Assembly (NCBI GenBank): GCA_001600695.1
Contig: BCKQ01000003.1
Location: 1-64,000 of the forward strand
Source of the DNA: Ascoidea asiatica
Lineage: Eukaryota > Ascomycota > Saccharomycetes > Ascoideales > Ascoideaceae
Direction of reading: 5' to 3'
Length of the DNA: 64,000 nucleotides
Part shown: positions 49,044-59,643 of the stretch, one piece after another
How positions within the stretch are numbered: position 1 is the stretch's first letter
Layout of the letters: every line of letters starts with the position of its first letter
Program-made: the position numbers and the translations under genes
Notes under the pieces: generated by a model
What the model was told of the DNA's origin: nothing
The model's input: the letters and a program-made list of their open reading frames with translations, nothing else
Database searches by the model: none

Positions 49044-50430
49044 ATGGTTGATGACAATTTTAATTTTTCAACTTCTTTTACAATTCAGGCATATTCTCCT
49101 GACATGGCTCCTCTTGATAATTGTATGATTGATAGTCTTTCTCAACTATTAATTAACAATTTGAACGTGTTACTAACACAATAATGGTAATAAAAAATTT
49201 TCAATGTTCAGCAACAATTGTAAGAAGAGTTAGTTCAAAGTTATACACTAAACTTCTTATGTCAACAGTAAAAGAAACAGATTCTGGAAGACCTGCAGGA
49301 ATTATTCAATTGTTTGAAAATCAAAAACCTTCTTCTAAAGCGAAAGCTTGCATTACAAATTGGTTTGGTTTAATTGGTGCTATATAGGTCTTTCAAAAGT
49401 CAAGAGTCCTTGGTGGTGGGTATACATTAAGTGAATCTCTTATCTTGGAGTTTTTTCTTCAAGATTTACAAGTTAATAATTTACTTATTGGTGATCTTGT
49501 TTTTTCTTCAACTCTTTTTAAATTAGTAATTATACTTTGAAACATTAGTAATTCTGATCAACCAGTTGCTTTATTGCATTTTAAAAAATATTCCCCTATT
49601 AACTTAAAGGATGATTACTTTTAGGATTTATTAATTTCCGAAAACTCTCATTATGAGAAACTACATTTTAGTCGCGTGTTACATCTGATAGTAAAGCAGT
49701 ATGGAAAGATGGTGCTATTCAATTGTAAACAAATTTATGTTTGTTAACCTTTTAGTCATTACATAAGTGTTATTCACACTACCCAACATATAGGATTGAG
49801 ATGATACGTAGTGTTATGAAGGATAAAAAACCTTTTACCTGCGATAAATGTATCTCATGGTTGGCAACTCATAATAAAAAGTCCGATTCTCCTATTGTTG
49901 AGGCTTCTCCATTGGCAAATTCTGTTCTTTCTCAACCCTCTTGAATAATAATTTTACTACCTATACTAATCAAAATAATAATAGTAACTCTAATAATATT
50001 AATTCAACTGCTGTTATTAATTTTTCTTCAAACAGTAATAATCTCTTATTCTTTTCAACTTCTGTCCCTCCATCTGCTTTATCAAAAACTGTTTCTGTTG
50101 GTAGAGCTTCTACAGGACAACGATTCCAAGGTTCCTTTAAAATAATTGATACAAAACTATTACCTAATGGTATAGTAGACTATAGTCATAGACCTTCAAT
50201 CGGATATAAAGCTAATGAGAAATTTCCTTTCTGGAATCATTGTGGTTTACTTCATGCAACTAAAGCCCACTTCTTTTCGTCTTATAATCCTTCAAATTAT
50301 ACCAGTTACTATGAGAAGACAAACAATAAACTTGTGAACATTCGCAAAAGATTCTTACCTGAAGGTCATCTACATTTATTTTCTGGGACTTCAAATTTGG
50401 GGGAAACTCTGGTGTGTGAAAACTGTTGAA
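49044..50430 (+). pseudogene. Copia F gag
   Basis: I chose the ATG at 49044 (MVDDNFNFSTSF) because it starts a hydrophilic 46-codon frame after the leader and an upstream AT-rich stretch. After stops, a 67-codon frame (49184-49387) and further pieces continue with gag-like composition. The 162-codon frame 49941-50429 begins with an Asn-rich tract (TNQNNNSNSNNIN) and ends at Cys-Glu-Asn-Cys. No canonical zinc knuckle is present. Gag would form the particle around the RNA. It is broken by at least three stops. Confidence 0.6.
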
Positions 50431-50436
50431 CCTAAA

Positions 50437-51500
50437 CATCGTGTTGCAAGTTCAATCTTTATCTTCAATGCTGGTGCAACCATAAGGACAACCAATGATA
50501 AAAGATTACTTCATGATTACAAAATACGTCCCAACTCCCAATAAGTTAGTACATGGAGGATATATAAGGAGTGAAGGTTATGGATATCTTAAATAGAAAG
50601 AATTTTCTTTGACGTATTTTTCTATGAATAACCCTGATGCTAATAACTTGTCAAGTGTTAATCAACTTACAAACAGTGGTCATTAAGTTATATTTAGAGC
50701 CGATTGTCCATTTATCATTGATCCAAATTCTCAAGAAGGTGAATCCTTTCATCATGTGATCAATAATTCTCATTCTATAAATATATCAACTAGTTCAACT
50801 ATTTCATTCATGCCTAATGCTGTCACTTCTCTCCCAAATTTTCCTGATTTACTTTCTTCAAGTCTTCCATGACTCAGGACGTTACCTAAGTATTTACCAT
50901 CCATGTTAGATATTCAACGACATCAAAAATTTGGACATGCTTCTGTTAGAAGACTAGGACAGTTAGGAGTTTAAATTAAGTCTGACCCTGCAAACTTATC
51001 AAGAAATGTCAAGTTTGCAAGGTAATTAAATTGAAGAGGAGATCCAATAGGAAGACTATCATCACGCAGTCAATGAAACTTTTTGAACAACTACATATGG
51101 ATACATTTGGCCGCAAATCAAGAAAATACATGCTTGTATTGTAGCCCATCTCTCAAAACGATATTATTGATGCTAATTTTACCTGGTCATTTATTCATGG
51201 TACCAGAATATATATTGGTTTCGCTCATGCTTCAACATCTGAAAGTGCATATGAGATAGAGCATAGTCCTACCTTAAGGTTATCACACTTACCCATGTTC
51301 CTTGAGGTTAGCTCACTCCTTGATGTAATTACTAGATCAAACGTTTCTGCATATCTTATTCTTTTAGATGTGGTCTCGAACTTATATTCTTTTATGTTAG
51401 TTCCAAATAACAAGATTATTACTGGCCACCGATTAGATGTAAGTGCTTTAGGTACCTGTTACTACCATCATCCCCATAATGTTTTTGGATGGCTACTTCT
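50437..51500 (+). pseudogene. Copia F protease, GAG-pre-integrase and integrase start
   Basis: FIFNAGATIRTTNDKRLL (about 50458-50511) aligns with the copia protease active site; the catalytic Asp is Asn, a single G to A change. IQRHQKFGHASVRRLGQLG (50911-50970) is the W-H-x-R-x-G-H-x-S pre-integrase motif. KKCQVCKVIKLKRR (about 51010-51050) and QLHMDTFG (about 51090-51112) are the Cys pair and the H-x-D of the integrase. Frame changes occur near 50975 and 51140. Inactive. Confidence 0.75.
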
Positions 51501-51759
51501 CACTTAGGTCTGTATAATCTAAATTTTTTTAGGTTCAATTACTGTAGAAAGTCCCAGTACAATGTCTTCTGTACCTACCCGCTTCTCCGGACGCCATCCT
51601 TCCAAGCGCTATTAATTATGATCAAGCCTTTAATCAACCAGTTTGGAATACAGCCATTACGAAAGAAGTTAATCAATTGGTTCAACAAAAGGCATTTACA
51701 CCTTTTAATATTTCAGTTTCCACTAATGCTAAACTTATTATTTCATTCTGGAGTTTCAA

Positions 51760-52100
51760 TTGGAAATCAATTCCCAATTATTCTACTTATCTAACTCAAG
51801 ATTTCTTTTTGTCGATCGCACTCGTGCAAAGTTCTTGCCTACTTTAAGTCGAGTAGTGAAGAAAGTTAATGTTATGCATTCGTTAATTAAATCATTATAT
51901 TCAAAATACAAAATATATAGTTTTGAGATTAACGGCGCTTTTCTTAATACTCCTGTTCCAACCTCTGGGTTATTGTTGATGAAAACCCCCAAATCCTTCA
52001 GTCATATTTTCCACTTCAAGATAATTATAGGTTCTTAAGCAAGGATATGGTCTTAGTAACTAAAGTATGAAAAATCATACTTTTTTTGCAAATCGTTAGT
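51760..52100 (+). pseudogene. Copia F reverse transcriptase, 5' part
   Basis: The 92-codon frame 51760-52038 has RAKFLPTLSRVVKKVNVMHS, then IYSFEINGAFLNTPVP, matching the KARLVA...SPVVK and Q-D-V-x-x-AFLNG blocks, followed by MKTPKSF for the QP.GF motif. The first catalytic Asp of the family lies in this block and is Glu here (FEIN). A related stretch continues in another frame to about 52100 (FLSKDMVLVTKV in the YGLKQ position). Just after this, base composition and content switch to rDNA. Confidence 0.75.
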
Positions 52101-52109
52101 GAAAGTTCG

Positions 52110-53135
52110 ATTTCTTCGATGACCCATACTCGACACCTCCCATACAACGTAGATATTTCAATGTATAAAGTGGTCTGGAGGTACTATAAGAGAAGAAAAA
52201 TAAAAAGTTTGGAGATTGGGATTTGGGGAAGTTAGTAATTTGTTGACCATGAAAGCACTTTAGGGAACGCCTTTAAGGTGGTATGGGGGTTTGTAGTCCT
52301 AAATGAATCGCCAATGGGCGTTAGACTTGCTCTAATGTTCGGAGGCAGGGATAAGGATGGTCGAGTGACCTTTAGTGAATTACTAGTGGAACTGGTTTTC
52401 AAAAAGGAAGGGCATTTTTGTCGGATCTAAGCGCCACGATGATCGAGTGAAGGGTATAGGCTTCCGTAAAAAAGTTGTACTGCCCCTAATCTTTTGTCAT
52501 AAGGGTGATGGGTGGATGTCTGTAGGGCCTTGGGTTCTCCTTGGTACCGTAGATGTTTGCCTTTAGCCTGAAAAGTCCCTGGGGGAGAGTTCTTTTCTCC
52601 TGGGGCAAGGATGGATTTCGGTGGATTATTAGCCTTGGCTAGTATTTTATCATTTCTATATATATATAAACTCGGGATCCACCGTATTGATGACCCATGT
52701 AATCTGAACGTCTATCGGAGCATGTAGTAGTCTTTATGGGAAGTCCTCTGCATGGGGGTTGATGGGTGCCGTGATTGAGGCTAGCGTTATACAGGGTGAT
52801 TCCTAGTTAGTTCTCCTCGTTGCGTGGAAGGCCTTTAGAAGAAATTGGAGAGGGAAAATTCATGGGGGTACACCGATGGCTGGGACCTTTGNGCGCCTAT
52901 TAAGTTAGGGTTCATGCCTGGTTGTCACCGTATCTATTAGTCCTTCCCTACGGTGGTTCACGCTACTTGNACGGTGAGGGCTGAGTCAATTTGGGTTGCG
53001 AAAACTTCAACGAGGATTGGACTGGCAGCNATGTTGGTCCTTGAGACGTGAGATTATGGGAGGAGGATCTTTTTTCTTGTACCGCAAGGTTTAGGGAGGA
53101 GGGGAATTTTTTCATTTTTTCCAGGAGGGANTAGT
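52110..53135 (+). other. rDNA spacer / 5' external transcribed spacer-like segment
   Basis: A 1-kb, GC-richer, non-coding stretch that leads directly into the 5' end of 18S rRNA in the correct orientation. Its position and composition, unlike the AT-rich surroundings, fit the intergenic or 5' external transcribed spacer. A TATATATATATA run lies at about 52660. A pol I start cannot be assigned without a reference. Three N bases fall between 52890 and 53131. Confidence 0.65.
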
Positions 53136-53775
53136 TATCTGGTTGATCCTGCCAGTAGTCATATGCTTCTCTCAAAGATTAAGCCATGCATGTCGAAGTA
53201 TAAGCAATTATAAAGTGAAACTGCGAATGGCTCATTANATCAGTTATAGTTTATTTGATAGTAAGTTTACTACTTGGATAACCGTGGTAATTCTAGAGCT
53301 AATACATGCTAAAAAGCCCGNCCGTATGGAAGGGTTGTATTTATTAGATAAAAAATCAATGGTGCTTGCACCCTTTTGATGATTCATAATAACTTTTCGA
53401 ATCGGACGACTTCATTGTTGGCGATGGTTCATTCAAATTTCTGCCCTATCAACTTTCGATGGTAGGATNGAGGCCTACNATGGTTTTTACGGGTAACGGG
53501 GAATAAGGNTTCGATTNCGGAGAGGGAGCCTGAGAAACGGCTACCACATCCAAGGAAGGCAGCAGGCGCGNAAATTACCCAATCCCAATTCGGGGAGGTA
53601 GTGACAATAAATAACGATACAGGGCCCTTTTGGGTCTTGTAATTGTAATGAGAACAATGTAAATATCTTAACGAGGAACAATTGAAGGGCAAGTCTGGTG
53701 CCAGCAGCCGCGGTAATTCCAGCTTCAATAGCGTATATTAAAGTTGTTGCTGTTTAAAAGCTCGTAGCTGAATAA
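53136..53775 (+). rRNA. 18S rRNA gene, 5' fragment (truncated, probably non-functional)
   Basis: It starts TATCTGGTTGATCCTGCCAG, the universal eukaryotic 18S 5' end, and runs through GAAACTGCGAATGGCTCATTA, the helix with CTATCAACTTTCGATGGTAG, and the 530-loop CCAGCAGCCGCGGTAATTCC (about 53701-53720). It then goes on to GCGTATATTAAAGTTGTTGC and CTCGTAGCTGAA, and ends at the border of the V4 region. About 640 of the usual 1,750-1,800 nt are present; the rest of 18S, 5.8S and 28S do not follow. Substitutions at near-invariant sites (AGCTTCAATAGCG for AGCTCCAATAGCG, TATCTTAACGAGG for TACCTTAACGAGG) argue for a pseudogene. It lies inside a retrotransposon, not in an rDNA array. Confidence 0.95.
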
Positions 53776-54000
53776 ACTTCAAAAGTTGTTTTTGAAATAT
53801 ACATTACCAAGAAAAAAAATATGAGAATATATTTTTGTTACTTTTTCATTTCTTTTTTACATTCTGTTTTATTTAATTGATTTTCTTTCTTTCTTTCTTT
53901 ATATCATCTATTTATTTTTTCTTTATTTAATTGTTTTATATTAATCCATTCTATTGTATTTAATAAAAATTACATCATACCTTTGTGATTAATATTTTAT
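53776..54000. other. AT-rich tail after the 18S fragment
   Basis: Non-coding, with a TTTC microsatellite (about 53882-53900). It joins the 18S fragment to the second half of copia F. It could be extended V4 sequence, filler from the insertion, or copia sequence too decayed to read. Confidence 0.5.
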
Positions 54001-55182
54001 AGAGGATCAATTTTATAATCAGATAACTGATTTATATAATAAACAATTCCAGAAATTATTTTATCTAAGATTAATTGACCATTATTTACGGCTATTGATA
54101 AAATTTCTTCTAACATTCCAATACTTAAATTAAAATCTATAGATAATTTCAAAAATGTTTTTCAAATATCTTATTGCATTCAAAGATTTTTGGGTAAATG
54201 GAAATTCTTCTATTTGATACTTTTTACATCATGCTGATCTTATAATTGCCATAGTACCTGATCCAAATTGATTTCAAAAGGATTTATCACAATCATTTGA
54301 TGTTGGGAACTGTGAACCAAATTATTTTATGGGTTTTGATGTCAATCATACAAAGTATTGTATAGCAGGTTCAACTTGTCAATACCGATTAAAATGAATT
54401 GAATCTCTAGGTGACATTGTTTCTGAGTTCATTATGTGTTGATAATAACAACCATTTACTTTAAGTGGATCACTATTAGCAAATCCTTCAAATGACGAGG
54501 CTTCTATACGTACTGATCAATATCTTGAACAAGTTTCTTTACACAGAGCCCAAGAAAATCTTGGTAATTTTATAGTTTCCCACATTCCTCCGCTTGATAG
54601 TTCAATTAAATTCTATCTAAGATTAAAAGGAACTTTAACTTATATTGATCATCATAACCTTTTATAAAATTCTAGCCTAGTATATATAATGGAAGTGACC
54701 TTACATATATTAATGTTTATTCGAATGCTTCTTTTAGAAGAATATCTTCTGATTACGCTTGTTATTTAATAACTGTTAATGGATGTTATTCTAAAGCAAA
54801 ATCATACGTTATTTTTTCAACATGTTCACATTCGTATTATGCAGAGCTTTTGGAACTTTCTGCAGCAGTTGAACGAACCTTTAGTATTTTATCTACATTA
54901 AAGGATTTAAAATTTCAAGGAAGTACGATGAATGTTTTTTCCGATAATAAACCACTTGTGGATCGTACCAAATTTTTATTTTCGACGCAACCAAAGGAGC
55001 CGTCAAATTATTTGAAACCAATGATGCATAATAATGAATTATTGTTGAACAAATTTATTAATCTTTCACTTATATCGGGTGAAATTAATCCTGCTGATAT
55101 TTTTACAAAAATTCTTGGTGGGATGAAACGCTCTTTCTTGTTAAGTGACGTTGTTGGTAGGCGCTTTTCTTTTCTTATATAA
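54000..55182 (+). pseudogene. Copia F reverse transcriptase 3' part and RNase H
   Basis: HHADLIIAIVPDPN (about 54228-54270) sits where copia has the YVDD box; the pair of Asp residues is spaced by a Pro, so catalysis is lost. SFDVGNCEPNYFMGFDVN is the DLG..YFLGIEI block. After a frame change near 54690, INVYSNASFRRISSDYACYL is the GYSDADW...SSGY block and YYAELLELSAAV (from about 54837) is the EAEY block. In the 110-codon frame 54850-55182, NVFSDNKPLVDRTKFLF is the DNQ block, and SGEINPADIFTKIL is the terminal ADIFTK motif. A stop follows 22 codons later, 34 bp before the 3' LTR. Confidence 0.8.
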
Positions 55183-55215
55183 CCTCTGCTTATTGGACCA
55201 GATGTTAGCTGGTTA

Positions 55216-55444
55216 TGTTGAAATCAGCCTAGTAAAACCCTACTTTTTAAAGCATTTTTCTTCTTTTTGTTTTTCCATTCCTTTCACTGTCTCTACGACT
55301 TTCACTAGGTCCTGTCCGTTGTTCTACCTCAAGGTGGCAAGTTTTCCTTTTCTCTTTTTTCTTTTGTTCAGGTTTAGTGTCAATCCTTTTCTTTCTACAC
55401 TTTCTTTTCTTTGGTTTAATAAAAGAAATCATTTCATACTAACA
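55216..55444 (+). repeat. 3' LTR of copia F
   Basis: Begins TGTTGAAATCAGCCTAGTAA and ends CATACTAACA, 229 bp, matching the 5' LTR in order (see that entry). It includes TTTAATAAAAGAAA with a poly(A) signal. Similarity may begin earlier, near 55152 (TTGGTAGG). The end lies exactly where the gag frame of copia B resumes. Confidence 0.8.
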
Positions 55445-56095
55445 CGTTTCCACTACCAGGATTATTGTTAGCCTTGTAAGTATTTTTCCTATTCCAAAAG
55501 CGTGATTGGTCTTTATAGTCATCTAAAAGCTGCCCACATTTACCATTTCCTTTTTCGTACGGTTTGAAAAAATTAAAACATTTTCCTTTAAATAATATGT
55601 CCTTATTATGTTGAACTAAATTTAAACGGTTTTGTCTCTGCGACATCTGCATTAATTATATTATGTCCCTTGGTAATAAGATGTTTATTATCGACCCGCC
55701 TATAGCCTTTATCAGTTTCGTTATTTCGGTATGTTTTGTGTAATGGAATTGGTTTTATCTACCCCCAGTCTTTTCATTTTTCTCTGTGGTCTTCAATCTC
55801 ATTATTATAAACCTTGCAATGCTGCGTTGAATTAAAGCTCCATAAGCATATTTGTTTTTGTAAATTGTATTAGTAACTGGAAGTTTGTTAACCACTAAGA
55901 TATGTTTCCTACCTTGTAGGCATTTGGTTACAAGTTTTGTTTCCGTCATAGAGCTAAATGCTCTAAAGTATGGAATACTTAGATCTTTCATAAGAAACAC
56001 GGTTGAACTATGTAATGCATATTCAATATGGACTACCAACTCATTTGTTAGCTCCCACTTTGTTTCGTCCTTTAGTTCTTGAATAGGCAATGAGT
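55445..56095 (-). pseudogene. Copia B gag, 5' part
   Basis: A 111-codon frame (55755-56090) with an alpha-helical, charged composition, plus KHILVVNKLPVTNTIY in the position of the LLnsLPxSY gag block. It is followed by the frame 55434-55652, in which KGKCFNFFKPYEKGNGKC is a degraded zinc knuckle (second Cys and His replaced). The frame ends NNPGSGN at the junction with element F. It continues beyond F at 48025 with an open, Asn/Ser-rich stretch (TVGGKSIKNSNSNCP) on the same strand, then with the B protease. Confidence 0.65.
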
Positions 56096-56399
56096 CTGAT
56101 GCTTCTACTTTGGTTTGATTTCATATATATCCCTCACCGCAAACACTATTTTTCTATCAAGCTTTATGCAAAAAGGATTAGGACTTTTTTAAACTTAAGC
56201 ATTCGACAGCTGGAGAATTTCAGGAGGTACGATGCGTTCTGATCTGAAACCATATATTATCGATTATCCAAAACCCACACCTGGTATTCACATAGCTTTG
56301 CATATGATCTCCCTTCTAACGATATATGGTTTATGCTACTCTGGTCACCTCTGATTGAAGCTCCTTTCTCGACTCCTATTCTATTTAGTTATCTAGATA

Positions 56400-57241
56400 A
56401 AGCGTCTACTGCTGATATATTTATATGATTCTTGTCTATATTTGTAGGGAACTCTATTAACCAATGGTATGCCTTCAAGATGTGGAGAATTTGAAATGCA
56501 TACCGTTGTTGGAAGCGCCCCTTGAACCACCTGGTTTCCCATAGTCTCGATGAATGAAAGCAATATAAAATTTATTTGAAGACTAGTAACTTGAATTTAG
56601 TCTGATTTTCCAAATCGTCGGTAATAGGTTGCTTCCAATTCTTCTTGTGGTTATTGCTGTTGGCTCATTAGAAATATAATAACATATGGTTGTAAGGTCA
56701 TTGTATAAATTTTGCATCACAAAAGCATTTGTAATAACTCTGGTAGTTCAAAATGACAAACTGTATAGGTCATCCTCCAAAGTTGAGCAATGTTTTCTGA
56801 GACTTCTTTTAGCACACCAGTCAATAACCTCGGCATGATACTATTCAAAATGACCCATCATAGAGTACTGTGACTTAATCGACGAATCAGTATTAACCTC
56901 TACTAATTTACCTTCTACCAATTGTTTATATGATATCAGTTGATATATATACAAATATTTAAGTTTTTCGACTATTTAATGTAGTGCAATAAATACTTTA
57001 ACATACTCTCATACATTAATGTAGCTTTTTGTGTGCATTTCTCCAAATATAAAACTGGCAAGACAATCGTGTATCGAATCACTGTCTTAAGCCACAAACA
57101 TTTGGCCAATACTGTTGGAACACAACTAGGATTTTCTTCATTAACTTGAATTGTTTCGTCAAATATCCAATTATCTGGTAAACCTGTATCTATTGGAAAC
57201 TGGGTACCATGTAAATTTTTTATCCTCAACTCTTCACTCAT
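56400..57241 (-). pseudogene. Copia C linker and RNase H
   Basis: The 89-codon frame 56972-57241 has LAKCLWLKTVIRYTIVLPVL and ends MYESMLKYLLHYIK, matching the block VG.L.YL...TRPDI.YAV...H....LRYLKGT. On the minus strand from about 56910, VEVNTDSSIKSQYSMMGHFE, then VIDWCAKRSQKT (to about 56797), matches DADW...RSTSGY and the WxSKKQ block of copia RNase H. NKHINIS (about 56430) is the KHIDI block. Stops separate the parts. Confidence 0.75.
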
Positions 57242-57399
57242 TGATTGAATTGACTTTCACCTGCTAACTTAATGCTATTTTCACCGTTGTTTACGCTTAT
57301 CCCAAAATAAGCCTCTGAATTTTTGGAGGTAGATAAGTAAAAGTACTTTTTCAATTCATTGGAACATTCCATAGCTCACCAGCCTGCGAGTACCATCAA

Positions 57400-57760
57400 T
57401 GAAACTTGAGTAACATGAATTATTCCTACCAATTCTGCTTAACTTAATGAGTTAGAGAAACCGGAATTCTCACTTGAAAACATCATACAATTGATTTCCT
57501 TTGATATGTTACCTAACTTTAGGTGAACTACAAACAGCCTGTCCTTAAGCCCATAAACACTTCGATTCACTTAGAAGTATTTCTGGCCATTCTCAAACCC
57601 TTCAGGAATATAACATAGTAAATTTCGAGTTGTTTCAGCAGATACGAATGCACCTGTCATAGCTGCAACATATATTTTGAATCCCAGTCCAACACAATAC
57701 TTAAGCACGGCGCTAATGGAAACAGAGTTTGCTACCCGAATTTTTCGCCATCAATAAACT
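57400..57760 (-). pseudogene. Copia C reverse transcriptase, 5' part
   Basis: The minus strand reads ISAVLKYCVGLGFKIYVAAM, then TGAFVSAETTRNLLCYIPEG (about 57665-57600), and VNRSVYGLKDRLF (about 57572-57535). These are the family blocks KTAFLNGEL.E.IYM.QPEGF and K.LYGLKQ. The first catalytic Asp of the domain is replaced by Ala/Met in this block. The YVDD part was not seen between 57400 and 57250. Confidence 0.75.
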
Positions 57761-58373
57761 GGGAATCTCTATTTCCAAAAACTAGTAATACTGCCTTAGC
57801 TAATCCAACTGGCTTTCGGTTAAAAATCCATAGCAGTTTGATTACATTATTAGCCTTGTTCAAATTTCAATCAACAAAACGAATTTCAATTGATAAAATT
57901 GCTTGTCGCCTTTTCAGTTCATAGGTTCCATTCAGTGATTTTATTAGGTTGTTTATAATCTTTAAGCTCAAAATCATTATCACCGGTAAACAATAATACC
58001 TCATCAAAATCTTCCGCAGGTTCAGTGGCTGAATTATTTTGATAGACTTTCCTCTTTTGAGATGAAATATGTCGCTGTGTTTCTATTAGCTCAAAGGAAA
58101 ATAACCTAACAGAATTTCAAAAATCACATTGAACTGCAGAGTCTTCGCCTTGCTAAAATTGGAGGAATGATTATTTCTAGCATCCCGTGTTGTTATAAAC
58201 AAAAGTAAGGGATTGGTGTATTTGAGAAAGTTAAAATTTAGCATTGTTCTAAAATCAACAGGTGGAAAACAGTTTCAAGAAAAATCTTTTAGTGCAACAA
58301 AATTAGGAGTACCATTCTCATTGTCACGAACGTAATAATATGACTTTACCGTGATATTTCCTTTTCTGAGTAT

Positions 58374-58470
58374 GCAGTCTCGACCGAATATCGGCAATCT
58401 TGAACAACAATCGACATTTTGACCAAAAATCGGCAGTCTTGACGAATGTGAGCAAACTAGCCCCCCCCCC
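58374..58470. repeat. 20-bp minisatellite followed by a C10 tract
   Basis: Four tandem units of 20, 20, 19 and 20 bp (58374, 58394, 58414 and 58433), each of the type GCAGTCTTGACCAAAAATCG with substitutions. They are followed after a few bases by ten consecutive C (58461-58470), a striking tract in this AT-rich window. They lie inside decayed element C and have no counterpart in the copia plan, so they are probably a later insertion or expansion. Confidence 0.8.
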
Positions 58471-58849
58471 GGAGTAACTTTAACGCCGTTTTCTCAACTA
58501 AATGAGGAAACCACCTGTTGACTAAGCTAATAGCTTCAGTATTACCGAACCGTCTGTTATTGAACTTCTATAATTTGGCTATCGGCCCCAATAAGTTATT
58601 CACTATGTTTTCTAAGTGTCCAACTTGATGGTCAACCCAACTATTATGACAGCCTCCATATGGCGGACTGTTTTCCGTAGATGCTGAAATTTATAAACTT
58701 CAGTTCATTATCGGCCTGGAGAATAGCAAGTTATCAATAAAGTAGCCTAATCCATTTCTACAATACCTTATTAAGGTTACCCAATATTGCGGGTTTCCTC
58801 CTTATTCTAATAATTTCACCAACGAAAGAAACCTGCTACAGAAATATAA

Positions 58850-58980
58850 TATTCCCAATTTCCGCTTACCGATTCACATGGTCCAATTGTGTCAGTATAT
58901 AAAATACTCAAGCATTGTAAATACAGGGGTAATTTCACTGTATTATGACCGATTTCTTTAATTTAGGTTCCTCCACAAAC
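58850..58980 (-). pseudogene. Copia C integrase fragment
   Basis: The minus strand reads VFYTDTIGPCESVSGNWEYY at about 58905-58850, matching the H-S-D-x-x-GP...GGxxY block that opens the copia integrase core, with the catalytic Asp kept. The stretch downstream to 57800 is mostly unreadable and includes a 20-nt minisatellite (58374-58452). Confidence 0.6.
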
Positions 58981-59643
58981 ACCACAGTTTCCAAACATTG
59001 TTCAAACTCTAACGGATACTTTTATTTTAAGTTTTCTATTTGTTGGTACATATGGATCAGCATAATCCACGTGCAATCTAAAGATATTGTTATTTTTCGG
59101 AACTGTATCATTCAACATTATTATTTTCACAACATCTGCAACAACTTGACCACTGCTCAGCAAATTTTCAATCTTGAACTCGTTAGCTGGTTTTGAGATA
59201 CTTACTTTTATACTCGGAAGATCTTATCTTGTATTCAAGGTTTCTGATGTCTTTTGCCACTTTATAGGGATTTTCGTTAGAAATCTTTATACAATTAATA
59301 GCAAGAATATTATTGTAATCAAATTCACTTTTCAAATCCACTGACCGTGAATTATGCAAAAATGAGTTTCAAACTGTTAGCACAGGAGTGTTACTCCAAT
59401 AAACATGTACTAAAAAGTTTGCCTTCCACAGTTCACATTTACCAGAAGTAAACTCTATTAAAAACTTGACAGTGAAAGATTTATGTGAATTTCTACTATC
59501 TAAAATGTTCACTGTGCCGACGAAAAACTGTTATTTTGAAGCTTTCCAGGTAGTATCAGTATTACTTCATCTTTCTTAGGCATCTTCTGCCAGGGTCATG
59601 GAATATCTTACATTATTTTCAGACTCTTCTTTTACTATCATAT

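Larger units (their letters stand above)
48026..55444 (+). mobile_element. Ty1/copia element F with both LTRs, interrupted by rDNA
   Basis: A 7.4-kb plus-strand unit bounded by two related LTRs (48026-48253 and 55216-55444). Inside are gag (49044-50430), protease (50437-50520), integrase (50911-51500), the first half of reverse transcriptase (51760-52100), foreign rDNA (about 52110-54000), the rest of reverse transcriptase (54000-54440) and RNase H (54690-55182). The flanking 5-mers are TATTT (48021-48025) and CGTTT (55445-55449), 3 of 5 identical, which fits an old target duplication. It sits inside copia B. Without the insert it would be about 5.5 kb, normal for copia. Confidence 0.85.

Noticed and set aside
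58374-58452. CRISPR-like array of 20-bp units
   Set aside because: Units are directly adjacent without spacers and the genome is eukaryotic, so it is a minisatellite.
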